Source of the DNA: an uncultured Porphyromonadaceae bacterium
GTDB taxonomy: Bacteria > Bacteroidota > Bacteroidia > Bacteroidales > Muribaculaceae
NCBI GenBank assembly: GCA_947573485.1
Contig: CANPGB010000020.1
Span: 1-58,670, forward strand
Reading direction: 5' to 3'
Length of the DNA stretch: 58,670 bases
Notes under the pieces: model-generated
Database searches by the model: none
The model's input: only the letters and a program-made list of their open reading frames with translations
What the model was told of the DNA's origin: nothing
Part shown: piece after piece, positions 36,512 through 45,070 of the stretch
Position numbering within the stretch: position 1 is the first letter of the stretch
Layout of the letters: each line of letters opens with the position of its first letter
Made by a program: the position numbers and the translations under genes

Positions 36512-37915
36512 ATGCTAAAACAACTCATTATCACACTGGCCGCCGCTGCCTCGGTATTCGGCGCCTCGGCTCAGAAAGCAATGTCGGACAAGCCCACCTT
36601 CGTGCACTCCACATCCGATAAATATGAATACCCCACCGACCCCGAAGTGCTTGCCAAGCTCGACAAATGGCAGGATCAGAAACTCGGCATCATGTTCCAC
36701 TGGGGAGTTTACTCCGTGCCCGGCATCGCTGAATCGTGGGCAATGTGCTCCGAAGACCGTTGGTTTACAAAACGACGCCTCGAGGCAAGACCCGACCGCC
36801 CGAGCTACGGCGAGTTCAAGCAGTGGTACTGGGATCTGGCCAAGGAACTCAACCCTACCGAATTCGAACCCTCGGAGTGGGCTTCGTTCATGAAAGATAA
36901 CGGCTTCAAATATCTTATCTTCACAACCAAGCACCACGACGGATTCTGCATGTTCGACACCAAGCAGACCGACTACAAGATTACCAACGGCCCGTATGCC
37001 GACGGCAAATACTCCAACATCGCCTACCACGTGTTCGATGCCTTCCGTAACGAGGGTTTCATGATCGGCGCATATTTCTCAAAGCCCGACTGGCATAACG
37101 AGAACTTCTGGGACCCCTTCTTCTCAACCCCCACCCGCAACCCCAACTACGACGTTGCCAAATATCCCGAGAAGTGGGCTAAATTCAAAGATTTCACCGC
37201 TGCGCAGATCGACGAGCTCATGAGCGACTACGGCAGCATCGACATCTTATGGCTCGACGGTGGCTGGGTGCGCAAGCCCGACTACGACATCGACCTCGAC
37301 AATATCGTTGACAACGCCCGCAAGAAGCAGCCCGGTCTCATTGCCGTTGACCGCACCGTGCCCGGCCGCAACGAGAACTATCAGACCCCCGAGCAGTCGA
37401 TTCCCGCCGTGCAGCAGGACTTCCCCTGGGAGAGCTGCCTCACCCTGAGCAACACATGGGGCTGGAACCCCGCGCCCAAATATAAATCGGGCCGCTGGGC
37501 TATCAACACCCTTGCCGAGGTTGTGGCCAAGGGCGGCTGCCTGGCTCTCAACGTGGGCCCCGACCGCTACGGCAAGATTGAAGACGCGGCTCTCGAGCGC
37601 CTCACAGAGCTCGGCAACTGGCTCAAACGCAATGGCGAAGCTATCTACTCAACCCGTATCACCTCGGCTTACAACAGCGGCAACACCTGGTTTACAGCCA
37701 ATAAAGACGGTCGCACGCTCTACGCAATATATGCTCTTCCTGAAAACGAAGAGCTGCCCGCCACTATCTCGTGGGAGGGCAATGTACCCAAGGGTAAGAT
37801 GACCCTCCTTTCAACAGGCAAAGCTGTGAAATATACCGTAGACAACGGCAAGGTTACCGTAAAACTGCCCGCAGGAATCCCCTCGGAGCCCCTCGCTTTC
37901 AAATTTAAGAAATAA
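36512..37915 (+). CDS. GH29 α-L-fucosidase-like enzyme
   Basis: A 467-aa secreted glycoside hydrolase of family 29, which removes α-linked fucose (some members also act on related sugars). The signal peptide covers about residues 1-20. Family motifs are KLGIMFHWGVYSVPG near the N-terminus, the TKHHDGFCMFDT block, and the nucleophile Asp in ILWLDGGW (Asp249). The C-terminal β-sandwich is short. It is first in a two-gene operon with the fourth lyase, so fucose or a similar side chain may be part of the PUL substrate. Confidence 0.9.
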   Translation: MLKQLIITLAAAASVFGASAQKAMSDKPTFVHSTSDKYEYPTDPEVLAKLDKWQDQKLGIMFHWGVYSVPGIAESWAMCSEDRWFTKRRLEARPDRPSYGEFKQWYWDLAKELNPTEFEPSEWASFMKDNGFKYLIFTTKHHDGFCMFDTKQTDYKITNGPYADGKYSNIAYHVFDAFRNEGFMIGAYFSKPDWHNENFWDPFFSTPTRNPNYDVAKYPEKWAKFKDFTAAQIDELMSDYGSIDILWLDGGWVRKPDYDIDLDNIVDNARKKQPGLIAVDRTVPGRNENYQTPEQSIPAVQQDFPWESCLTLSNTWGWNPAPKYKSGRWAINTLAEVVAKGGCLALNVGPDRYGKIEDAALERLTELGNWLKRNGEAIYSTRITSAYNSGNTWFTANKDGRTLYAIYALPENEELPATISWEGNVPKGKMTLLSTGKAVKYTVDNGKVTVKLPAGIPSEPLAFKFKK

Positions 37916-37923
37916 CTTATCAG

Positions 37924-40596
37924 ATGAAGAATTTTATTGCATCGCTCTTTGCCGCCTCGGCAATTATTTCAGCATCGGCAGCAGAGCCTTTCGAAGGCCT
38001 CAAAGCCTATGAGGAGAGCTTCCTCGTGGCGCCGGGAGAGCAGGTGAGTGGCTCCGGTGAGCTCTCAATTGCCTCCGACTGCCTCCGCCCGAAGGGAAAC
38101 CGCCGTCGTGCCTATCCGCAGAAAGGCGACCGCCTGGTGGTGAATCCGCCTACATTCACATGGCCGATGACCGATTATGAGTTCCCCGAGGCCTTCCCCG
38201 TGCCCTCTAACGGCAAAGGTTTCGGCGACTACCTCACCTACGATTTCCAGCTCTGCAGCCGCCCTGATTTCAGCGGCGAGCCTCTCATCGACGAGGAGAA
38301 GCTTCTCCTCGCTTTCTGCAATATACATAAACCCCTCGAGCCCGGCACCTGGTATTGGCGTTACCGTGTGACAGGCGGCGAGTGGTCACAGCCCTACGAG
38401 GTGACAGTCGGTGCAGACGTGCCCCGTTTTGCTTCGCCCACGGCTGCTCAGGCTGCCGCAATGGTGCCCGCCGAGCACCCCTTTATATATAAGAATCTCG
38501 AGCAGACTCCCGCCCGCAGCACACGCGACCGCAAGACTCTCGTAAAGAATATCCTGCGCAAGGCCGACAAGGGGCTCGAAAAGACAATTTCCTCTTTCGA
38601 TGTCAAAGGCTCCGACAAGGCTGCCACAGGCTCCGAATCGGAACGCCTGCAGATTGAGAAATTCCGTCTGCGCTACCGCATAGAGCCCATGTGCAAGGAG
38701 ATTGCAAACCTCCTCCTCGCCTACCGCCTGACACAGAACAGCGCCTACCTCGACAAGGCTCTCGAGTTTGCCGACTATGTGGCCGAGCAGGACCCCGCCC
38801 GCACCTACGCCCTCTCCGACTTCACCGGCTCGCGCTCAATGACGGCGCTGGCTCAGATGGTGGATGTCGCCGCCGACAAGCTTGGCAACGAGCGCCTCGA
38901 TAAATACAAAGGCTTCATTGCCGAAGTCGCCCGCCGGATAATGGCAACCGCCATGCGCGAGAACGTGGGCTCGGCCGACGGCATACTTTTCGCACACTTC
39001 TTTCAGCATACTTTCAACAACGTGTTCACGGCGGCTATCATAATGTTGCCTCACCTCGAAGAAGCCCGCACATGGTTCGATGCCCTCTACGACATATGGC
39101 TCTCCCGCGCTCCCGGCGGAGGTTATCTCGCCGACGGCGTATGGCCAAACGGCAACATCGGCTATATTCATGTGAACATGAGCTCTATGGTGGAGAACGC
39201 CCTTATATACCGTAACCTCTTTGGCGTCAACCTATTCGAGCACCCCTGGTATCGCAATTGCGCCGATGCCCTGGCCTTTGTGGTGCCCGTAGGCTCGGCA
39301 GGCGACGGCTTCGGCGACGACAGCGAGCACGTGCCGGCCTACAACTCGCTCCGCCCCGACTTCGCATACATCCTCGGCTGCGAGCTCGGCAACCCCTTTG
39401 CTATTGATTATGCCCGCAAAATGGCCGGAATTGAAGACGGTAAGCCCTACGTGTTCACCAAAGACAATTTCCAGGAATACCGCCTCGAAAGCAAGCTCAA
39501 GGCTCCGGCTACGGCCTTCTCCGGCTCCGTACCTCAGGCGGCTGTCTTCCCCGAGACAGGTATCGCCGTCATGCACACCGACCTCAACGACCGCGACGCC
39601 AACCTCTATCTCTCGTTCCGCAGCTCGCCTTTCGGTGTGGGCTCGCACGGCATGGCCGAGCAGAACAGCTTCAACCTCAGCTACGGCGGCAAGCCCATTT
39701 TCTACCCCACGGGCTATAAGATTACAACCACCGACAAGCATTACCTGCTCTCGCAGAAAAACAGCCGCGCGCGCAATACCATGACCGTCGACGGCAAGAC
39801 CCAGGCCTACAGCCACAGCGCATATGGCTGGATAGCACGCTTCCTCGACGGCAAAGATATCAGCTACGCCCTTGGCGATGCCTCGCACGCATATGTGCCT
39901 TTCGACATCAGTGCCCTCAACTGGGAGACAGTGCTCCGCGACGCCGATTCATATACCTCGGAAGACGGTTTCATTATCAAAGATGAAGACGACCCCAAGG
40001 TTAAGAAGTTCCGCCGCCATATAGCCATGCTCCGCCCCGGCATCATAGTGGTGTACGACGACCTCGAAGCCGACAAAGACGTGACTTGGACTATGCACCT
40101 CAACGGCCTCGAGCGCTCCAACATGAAGCTCGACAAGAAGAAAAACACCCTCACCGCCACTACCGACAACTCTGTGGCCGTGGCTCAAGTCACAGGCTCG
40201 CAGGCTATCCGCCCGGCGCTCGTCGACACCAACCTCGTGAAGCCCTACGACTGGCTTAACCCCCAGCGCGGACGCCCGGCCAAGCAGTTCGAGGCGCACC
40301 AGTACCACAGCACCTTCGAGAATGCCAAGAAGAGCAAACGCATGCGCTACCTTACGGTAATCCGTGTGAACGACGCCCCCGATGATTATACTATAAAAGC
40401 CGAGCTCGACCCCGCCAAGGAAGCCAGGCTCGAGATAGTGAACAAACGCACCGGCGAACGCCTCCTTGCAGGCCCCTCGGCCGGAGCCAACTTCGCCGCT
40501 GCACGTAGATATGACAGCAGCACCGTGCTTCAGCTGCCCGACGGCTCGCTTAAAGAAGCCGTCGACCGCCTGCCGCTAATGGCGCTGCCGGAGTAA
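37924..40596 (+). CDS. Heparinase II/III-fold polysaccharide lyase (paralog 4, divergent)
   Basis: An 890-aa secreted lyase (signal peptide about 1-19). The N-terminal domain contains VNPPTFTWPM and GTWYWRYRVTGGEWS, the toroid has HFFQHTFNNVF, and the β-sandwich has SSPFGVGSHGMAEQNSF. Two positions that are constant in the other three paralogs differ: the DGVWPNGNIGYI loop lacks the usual His, and the later signature reads SRARNTMTVDG rather than AHNTILVDG. It is therefore the most distant member and may act on another linkage. It follows the GH29 gene by 8 bp and ends with a strong terminator that closes the PUL. Confidence 0.82.
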   Translation: MKNFIASLFAASAIISASAAEPFEGLKAYEESFLVAPGEQVSGSGELSIASDCLRPKGNRRRAYPQKGDRLVVNPPTFTWPMTDYEFPEAFPVPSNGKGFGDYLTYDFQLCSRPDFSGEPLIDEEKLLLAFCNIHKPLEPGTWYWRYRVTGGEWSQPYEVTVGADVPRFASPTAAQAAAMVPAEHPFIYKNLEQTPARSTRDRKTLVKNILRKADKGLEKTISSFDVKGSDKAATGSESERLQIEKFRLRYRIEPMCKEIANLLLAYRLTQNSAYLDKALEFADYVAEQDPARTYALSDFTGSRSMTALAQMVDVAADKLGNERLDKYKGFIAEVARRIMATAMRENVGSADGILFAHFFQHTFNNVFTAAIIMLPHLEEARTWFDALYDIWLSRAPGGGYLADGVWPNGNIGYIHVNMSSMVENALIYRNLFGVNLFEHPWYRNCADALAFVVPVGSAGDGFGDDSEHVPAYNSLRPDFAYILGCELGNPFAIDYARKMAGIEDGKPYVFTKDNFQEYRLESKLKAPATAFSGSVPQAAVFPETGIAVMHTDLNDRDANLYLSFRSSPFGVGSHGMAEQNSFNLSYGGKPIFYPTGYKITTTDKHYLLSQKNSRARNTMTVDGKTQAYSHSAYGWIARFLDGKDISYALGDASHAYVPFDISALNWETVLRDADSYTSEDGFIIKDEDDPKVKKFRRHIAMLRPGIIVVYDDLEADKDVTWTMHLNGLERSNMKLDKKKNTLTATTDNSVAVAQVTGSQAIRPALVDTNLVKPYDWLNPQRGRPAKQFEAHQYHSTFENAKKSKRMRYLTVIRVNDAPDDYTIKAELDPAKEARLEIVNKRTGERLLAGPSAGANFAAARRYDSSTVLQLPDGSLKEAVDRLPLMALPE

Positions 40597-40616
40597 ATTT
40601 GTTTTTGAAGTGAAGG

Positions 40617-40655
40617 GATGTGCCGATTCAGAATTGAGTCGGCACATCTCTTTTT
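40617..40655 (+). terminator. Terminator closing the PUL
   Basis: GATGTGCCGA (40617-40626) pairs with TCGGCACATC (40639-40648), followed by TCTTTTT. It lies 20 bp after the fourth lyase stop codon. Confidence 0.9.
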
Positions 40656-40668
40656 ATGACCCACGCTG

Positions 40669-40783
40669 AAAAGTGTTATTACAATGATATTTTTATCAAA
40701 AGTGTTATTGCAATGATATTTTCGCCAAAAGTGTTATTGTAATGATATTTTCGCCAAAAGTGTTATTGTAATGATATTTTTTG
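40669..40783 (+). repeat. Four 29-bp tandem repeats before the DUF4143 ATPase
   Basis: Units begin at 40669, 40698, 40727 and 40756, exactly 29 bp apart, each starting AAAAGTGTTATT and continuing xxAATGATATTTT. The core ATTxxAAT is almost palindromic (in unit 2, TTATTGCAATGA is symmetric at 10 of 12 positions), while the two central bases vary (AC, GC, GT, GT). The last unit overlaps the -33 region of the promoter. This looks like a cluster of protein-binding sites, perhaps for autoregulation. It is not a CRISPR array, as there are no spacers. Confidence 0.85.
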
Positions 40784-40791
40784 TATCTTTG
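40784..40791 (+). promoter_or_regulatory. -7 element (TATCTTTG), implying a leaderless mRNA
   Basis: TATCTTTG ends 3 nt before the ATG at 40795. In Bacteroidetes transcription starts about 7 nt after this element, so the mRNA would begin at or within the start codon. The next in-frame Met is about 46 codons downstream, inside the Walker A region, so a later start is unlikely. Confidence 0.65.
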
Positions 40792-40794
40792 CAT

Positions 40795-41985
40795 ATGGAA
40801 ACACTCAAACGACAATCAGAGACCCTCCTTAAGCACATCTCTACAGAGCATGTGCGCAATCTTTACGAAGATATTTCGTGGAACACAAGGCTTATAGGCA
40901 TAAAAGGCGCAAGAGGTGTAGGAAAGACAACGATGATGCTGCAACGCATCAAACTCGCCTTTCCCGAAACCTCGAAAGCACTGTATGTCTCTTTAGATGA
41001 TATTTGGTTTGGCGCACATACATTGCCCGACCTTGCCAATATGGCGGAGGAGGAGGGCATAACACATCTTTTTATCGACGAAGTTCACCGTTTGCCCGGC
41101 TGGGAGCGCCAGATTAAAAACGTGTACGACTTTCACCCCGGTCTCAGCATAGTATTTACCGGCTCATCGCTATTGGAAATCGACCATTCAATAGCCGACC
41201 TTTCGCGCCGTTGCCTGCTATACTCCCTGCCCGGTCTTTCATTCCGTGAGTTCCTTGAATTTGAAGGTTACAATTTCGGAAAGCTTGCGCTATCGGATAT
41301 ACTTTACGACCATGTGCGCTATGCAAATGAAATTGCTTCACGGGTCGACATCCTGAAATATTTCGGGAAATATCTTCGTCATGGCTTCTATCCTTTCTAT
41401 ACCACTGAAACTGAAGCCGACTATCTGACAAGGGTCAACAATATGCTGGCCAGCGTCATAGATTACGATATTCCTGCGGTAGAAAATATCGAATATGCAA
41501 CTCTAATCAAGGCAAAGCAGCTGATAAATGTTATTGCATCGCAATCACCTTCGCCTCTCAATGCCAAGCTTACGGCCGAGATGATGGATATCACCAAGAA
41601 CCAACTTGTGAAGATATTCTCTTTGCTTGAGCGCTCTCAGATTCTCCGGCTGCTGTATTTCAAGGCCGAAAGAAATCCCAAGGCGATGATAAAGCCTCAG
41701 AAAGTGCTGTTTGACAATCCCTCGGTACTGTACGCAGCAGGTTATGCCGACAAGGGAAAGGTGCGGGAGTCCTTTTTTGCGTCCATGTTGGCCGTCGAAC
41801 ATATATTGGCATACCCGAAAGCCGGCGATTTATTGGTTGACGACCGCTATCTGTTTGAGGTTGGAGGAGCGAGAAAAGGCTTTGAGCAAATCAAGGATAT
41901 CCCCGACAGTTTCGTGGCTGCCGACGACATACAATGTGGCTTTGGTAATAAAATACCCCTATGGCTTTTCGGATTTCTATATTGA
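40795..41985 (+). CDS. AAA ATPase of the AAA_14/DUF4143 type
   Basis: A 396-aa cytoplasmic ATPase. The Walker A motif is GARGVGKTTMML, Walker B is THLFIDEVHRLPGWE, and sensor 1 is IVFTGSSLLEI. The C-terminal half is a DUF4143-type winged-helix and nuclease-like region (LYFKAERNPKAMIKPQKVLFDNPSVLYA; VDDRYLFEVGG). These genes are numerous in Bacteroidetes, often with repeats upstream, and their biological job is unknown. The Met at 40795 is the only start compatible with the promoter 3 nt upstream. Its end overlaps the convergent M50-like gene by 9 bp. Base composition is lower in GC than the PUL. Confidence 0.85.
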   Translation: METLKRQSETLLKHISTEHVRNLYEDISWNTRLIGIKGARGVGKTTMMLQRIKLAFPETSKALYVSLDDIWFGAHTLPDLANMAEEEGITHLFIDEVHRLPGWERQIKNVYDFHPGLSIVFTGSSLLEIDHSIADLSRRCLLYSLPGLSFREFLEFEGYNFGKLALSDILYDHVRYANEIASRVDILKYFGKYLRHGFYPFYTTETEADYLTRVNNMLASVIDYDIPAVENIEYATLIKAKQLINVIASQSPSPLNAKLTAEMMDITKNQLVKIFSLLERSQILRLLYFKAERNPKAMIKPQKVLFDNPSVLYAAGYADKGKVRESFFASMLAVEHILAYPKAGDLLVDDRYLFEVGGARKGFEQIKDIPDSFVAADDIQCGFGNKIPLWLFGFLY

Positions 41986-43128
41986 TTTATCACCATCCTC
42001 GTTCTGCATGAAGCTGTTCATTATAGCCAGATCGCTCTCCACTTCGCCGCGCAGGAGATAATTGCGGGCGTCGGCTTCGAGCGCGTGCAGTATGGCCTCC
42101 GCTTTCGGGCGGTCGTTCTCCAAGAAAAGGGCTCGGGCGCAAAGTATGCGCTGCTTCGACGACATCACCTTGCTGTAGTCGGTGATGTAGCGTAGGAGTT
42201 TGTCGTCGAGGAGCGCCGCGGCTTCTTCTCTACGGCCGGTAATCATCATGCAGAAAGCTAACTCGCAAGCTATCTCGTTGACGTATAATTGCATTATATC
42301 GCCGCGGTGGCTATAGAGCTCCGTGAACCGCTCGCAAGCCTCGTCCCATTTCATTTCATCAATCAGGCGCGAGGCATACATGAGCGGAATTGATACTTCG
42401 AGAGGATTGCGGAAGTTGATGTCGGTGGTCCACTCAAACCAGGCGTCGGGCATGCAGCTCGGGCGGAGTCCGTCCTGAATCAACGCGTTGGTGCGCAGCT
42501 GGAGCACGAGAGCGCGCTTGCTCATGAGATTGCGGTTGAGGAAGAGCATATTGTAGGCATCGTTTGAAATGCCGCCGAGCTTCATCGGAATACCGTTGGT
42601 GAGGATAAGGAAACCGTCGGTGATGCAGAATATTGCCAGCACCTCGCGGGCCAAAGGACTGAGATCGAGGCAGAAAAAAGGCAGCGCAACGAGCAGCAGG
42701 AGCAAATTGGCAAGCACGCCTCCGGCATTGTACCACCCCGTAGGGATTTTCTCTAACGGAAGGTCGGGAGGGGAGAGCAGACATTGGCCGCCGGTGCCCG
42801 CCACCGAGTACTTTTTCACCCTGAGCTTTCCGCGCTCCTTGATAAAGGTGAAGTTGAAGATGCGGAACGACACGAAACGGTAGCCCGAGAGAAGCCCGCA
42901 GACAAGGTGCCCCGCCTCGTGCGCCGGTATGAGAATTGCCAGTGATACAACAAATGCAACAACGCCCATAAAGGCCGCCAAAGCTGCTTTTGCCGCCGAG
43001 GCCGAGCGCATGTTGGCAATAAACTCAGAGGCAGTGATGTCGGTGAACATCATCAATATAATGGCGGCGATAAGGAGGCCGGCAAGAATACCTGCGATGA
43101 GACCGCCGATAAGTTTTAGAACTTTCAT
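41977..43128 (-). CDS. M50-like membrane metalloprotease with C-terminal TPR-like region
   Basis: A 383-aa protein. After two membrane helices (about 6-28 and 52-68) comes the zinc motif His70-Glu-Ala-Gly-His74, the signature of site-2 protease type (M50) enzymes that cut within or near the membrane. More helices follow (about 135-185) with a possible second metal site near ILTNGIPMKLGG. The C-terminal 190 residues are helical and repeat-like (DEACERFTELYSH, RPKAEAILHALEA), which suggests TPR-type binding. Start 43128 is used because the predicted transcription start is near 43149, downstream of the earlier in-frame Met. Substrate is unknown; the ECF sigma and membrane-protein pair is divergent from it. 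Confidence 0.7.
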   Translation of the reverse strand: MKVLKLIGGLIAGILAGLLIAAIILMMFTDITASEFIANMRSASAAKAALAAFMGVVAFVVSLAILIPAHEAGHLVCGLLSGYRFVSFRIFNFTFIKERGKLRVKKYSVAGTGGQCLLSPPDLPLEKIPTGWYNAGGVLANLLLLLVALPFFCLDLSPLAREVLAIFCITDGFLILTNGIPMKLGGISNDAYNMLFLNRNLMSKRALVLQLRTNALIQDGLRPSCMPDAWFEWTTDINFRNPLEVSIPLMYASRLIDEMKWDEACERFTELYSHRGDIMQLYVNEIACELAFCMMITGRREEAAALLDDKLLRYITDYSKVMSSKQRILCARALFLENDRPKAEAILHALEADARNYLLRGEVESDLAIMNSFMQNEDGDKSI

Positions 43129-43155
43129 AATATTTCCCTGGCGATAAACCGACTG

Positions 43156-43163
43156 CAAAGTTA
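43156..43163 (-). promoter_or_regulatory. -7 element (TAACTTTG) of the M50-like gene
   Basis: The minus strand reads TAACTTTG, 27 nt before the ATG at 43128. It decides the start codon, because the alternative Met at 43158 would be upstream of transcription. Confidence 0.65.
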
Positions 43164-43301
43164 AGTGAATTTATGCAATTAACCGCACACCCGCTGTGCT
43201 CCCTAAATTTTTTCACCGATTATTGTAGTATTACGGCCGTCCTTGCGTCTAATGGTAGTAAAACAAGTAAAACCACATGCAACTAACGGCGCGTAACTCA
43301 A

Positions 43302-43787
43302 ATGGAACAATCTCAGAGAGAGTTTGAAAAGATTGTCAGAGAGCAGGAACAGAATATTTATTCAATCTGCTATATGTACTCCCGCAACCGCGAGGAGGCC
43401 AGAGACCTCGTGCAGGATACTCTGATTAATCTTTGGAAAGGTTTGCCACGCTTCAGGGGCGAGAGCTCACTCCGCACCTGGGTGACGCGTGTGGCAATCA
43501 ACACCTGCGTATCGTTCAAGCGAAAGAAGAGCATAACAACAGTCGACGAAAGCTATATCCCCGCCTTCAGCGAAGCATCGGTCGAGGCCGGAAGCCAGAT
43601 AAAATTTCTGCACGGACGCCTGCAGAAACTCGACTATCTCGACCGCGCCCTTGTGCTGCTCTGGCTCGAAGATATGCCTTACGACGAAATCGGCGCAATC
43701 CTGGGCATGTCTGCCAAAAACGTGGGAGTGCGCCTGGTGCGGATAAAAAACAAGCTTAAAACCATAACAGACGATGAACGACAATAA
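43302..43787 (+). CDS. ECF-type RNA polymerase sigma factor
   Basis: A 161-aa sigma factor of the extracytoplasmic-function group. Region 2 contains YSICYMYSRNREEARDLVQDTLINLWKGLP with the conserved DLVQDT, and the following FRGESSLRTWVTRVAINTC is typical. Region 4 is the DYLDRALVLLWLEDMPYDEIGAILGMSAKNVGVRLVRIKNKL helix-turn-helix. Such proteins redirect RNA polymerase to a stress or envelope regulon. It overlaps the next gene by 14 bp, which is usual for a sigma/anti-sigma pair. No TAnnTTTG element is seen upstream, so it may be self-controlled. Confidence 0.9.
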   Translation: MEQSQREFEKIVREQEQNIYSICYMYSRNREEARDLVQDTLINLWKGLPRFRGESSLRTWVTRVAINTCVSFKRKKSITTVDESYIPAFSEASVEAGSQIKFLHGRLQKLDYLDRALVLLWLEDMPYDEIGAILGMSAKNVGVRLVRIKNKLKTITDDERQ

Positions 43788-44388
43788 GATATCTCACGAC
43801 ACCTTACCCGAGCTGCGCGCTGCCATGGATACGCTCAAGCGCACCATGCCGCACGACGGCATCATAAGCCAAAGCGCCATACGGCGGGCTATGCGCTCAA
43901 GAAGCATATGGCTCAACTATCTCGTTATTGGCGAACTTATAATGTTACCCATAATAGTGCTGGCACTCTTCGGCATAGCGCATTTCGAAGGCATGAGCAT
44001 ATGGCCTGCGGTGGTGTTTGTAATACTTGCCGTGCCCGACACAATCCTCGATTTGCGCACAATGGCCATTTCGCAGAAATGGATTAGCGAAGAAACTCTC
44101 GTAGGCTTGAGCCACAGGTTGATACGGCAGAAGAAAGAGCGGCATCGGCAGACAGCCATCTCCACAGCCCTCATGGTGCTCTGGCTGATATGGTTTTTCT
44201 ATGAACTCGTTCGCCCGGCCGCAGCCTATCTGACCGCCGTCGATTTGATGTGGCTGTGGGCTGCCACCTCGGCACTTGGACTCGTGGCATCACTGATAGT
44301 AATAGCGATAATCTACCGTAAGGCACAGAAGACAAACGACGAGATGATAGCCTCCCTCAGCGCTTTTGAAGAAGACTCCCGAACCTGA
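43774..44388 (+). CDS. Integral membrane protein, candidate anti-sigma factor
   Basis: A 204-aa protein with a cytoplasmic N-terminal helix region (about 1-45, which has LPELRAAMDTLKRTM) and four membrane helices near 48-68, 75-92, 127-147 and 160-182. It overlaps the ECF sigma gene by 14 bp, so the two are coupled and it may hold the sigma factor at the membrane. No zinc-binding HxxxCxxC motif is present. I do not recognise a named family; the anti-sigma role rests on context. Confidence 0.6.
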   Translation: MNDNKISHDTLPELRAAMDTLKRTMPHDGIISQSAIRRAMRSRSIWLNYLVIGELIMLPIIVLALFGIAHFEGMSIWPAVVFVILAVPDTILDLRTMAISQKWISEETLVGLSHRLIRQKKERHRQTAISTALMVLWLIWFFYELVRPAAAYLTAVDLMWLWAATSALGLVASLIVIAIIYRKAQKTNDEMIASLSAFEEDSRT

Positions 44389-44466
44389 TCGCCTCTCAAA
44401 CCTTACGGCCTTTACAATTGTTTTGATGTCAGTTATCAATTGTATTAACCCATATTTTAAATAGTT

Positions 44467-44697
44467 ATGGATATCCAGAATATATTATCTGAACTGACCT
44501 CAAAATTCGGTGGCTCATTCGACATCTCAGCTGTCACCGAGCACCTCAAAGGCCTCGACCTCAGCAACTTCTCAATGGAAGAAATCGTAGAGAAAGTGAA
44601 AGGCTCAGGCCTCATCGGCGACCTCGACGGCGACGGCGTCCAGGAAAGCGTGATAGAAGAAATCAAAGGCAAAATCGGCGGTATTTTCGGAAAATGA
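44467..44697 (+). CDS. Small EF-hand protein
   Basis: A 76-aa acidic cytoplasmic protein without a signal peptide. It holds one EF-hand-like loop, DLDGDGVQESVIEE (about residues 52-65), where the Asp-x-Asp-Gly-Asp-Gly pattern suits calcium or another divalent ion. The N-terminal half is amphipathic helix. It has its own strong terminator downstream. Similar small EF-hand proteins occur in Bacteroidales, but I know no function. Confidence 0.7.
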   Translation: MDIQNILSELTSKFGGSFDISAVTEHLKGLDLSNFSMEEIVEKVKGSGLIGDLDGDGVQESVIEEIKGKIGGIFGK

Positions 44698-44738
44698 CAT
44701 GACGCTGCCCCGATGGAGCCAAACTAAACGATAAAACT

Positions 44739-44764
44739 GCCGCCGGGCTCTACAGCCCGGCGGC
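44739..44764 (+). terminator. Terminator after the EF-hand gene
   Basis: GCCGCCGGGCT (44739-44749) and AGCCCGGCGGC (44754-44764) form a perfect 11-bp stem with loop CTAC, followed by TATTCTTCTT. It may work in both directions between the convergent genes. Confidence 0.85.
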
Positions 44765-44788
44765 TATTCTTCTTAAGTTTTAACCCTC

Positions 44789-45070
44789 TTAAAGATTGAG
44801 ATACTCCTTAAGGGCGTCGACATATTCTTCAAATGCCTTGCGACCTTGTTTTGTCACTTGGCAGACGGTTCTGGTTTTCTTCCCGACAAATCCTTTCTCG
44901 ACGGTGATATATCCGGCAGTAGAAAGTTTGTCGAGCTGAACACTGAGATTTCCTGCGGTAGCTTCGGTTTTTTCTTTCAGAAAGACAAAATCCGCCTCCT
45001 CGACATTCATCAGTATCGACATTACCGCAAGACGTAGTTGCGAGTGCAACAGCGGATCAAGTTCTTTCAT
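44789..45070 (-). CDS. Winged-helix transcriptional regulator (HTH_34-like)
   Basis: A 93-aa DNA-binding protein. It starts MKELDPLLHSQLRLAVMSIL, followed by a recognition region TAGNLSVQLDKLSTAGYITVEKGF and the wing KKTRTVCQVTKQGRKAFEEY, as in small MarR/ArsR-like regulators of the HTH_34 group. It overlaps the upstream membrane protein gene by 4 bp. Two 17-bp palindromes in the promoter and leader of this gene pair are the obvious operators, so it probably represses its own operon. The signal is unknown. Confidence 0.8.
   Translation of the reverse strand: MKELDPLLHSQLRLAVMSILMNVEEADFVFLKEKTEATAGNLSVQLDKLSTAGYITVEKGFVGKKTRTVCQVTKQGRKAFEEYVDALKEYLNL

Noticed and set aside
40669-40783. CRISPR array
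   Set aside because: The four 29-bp units are directly joined with no spacers and lie in a promoter.
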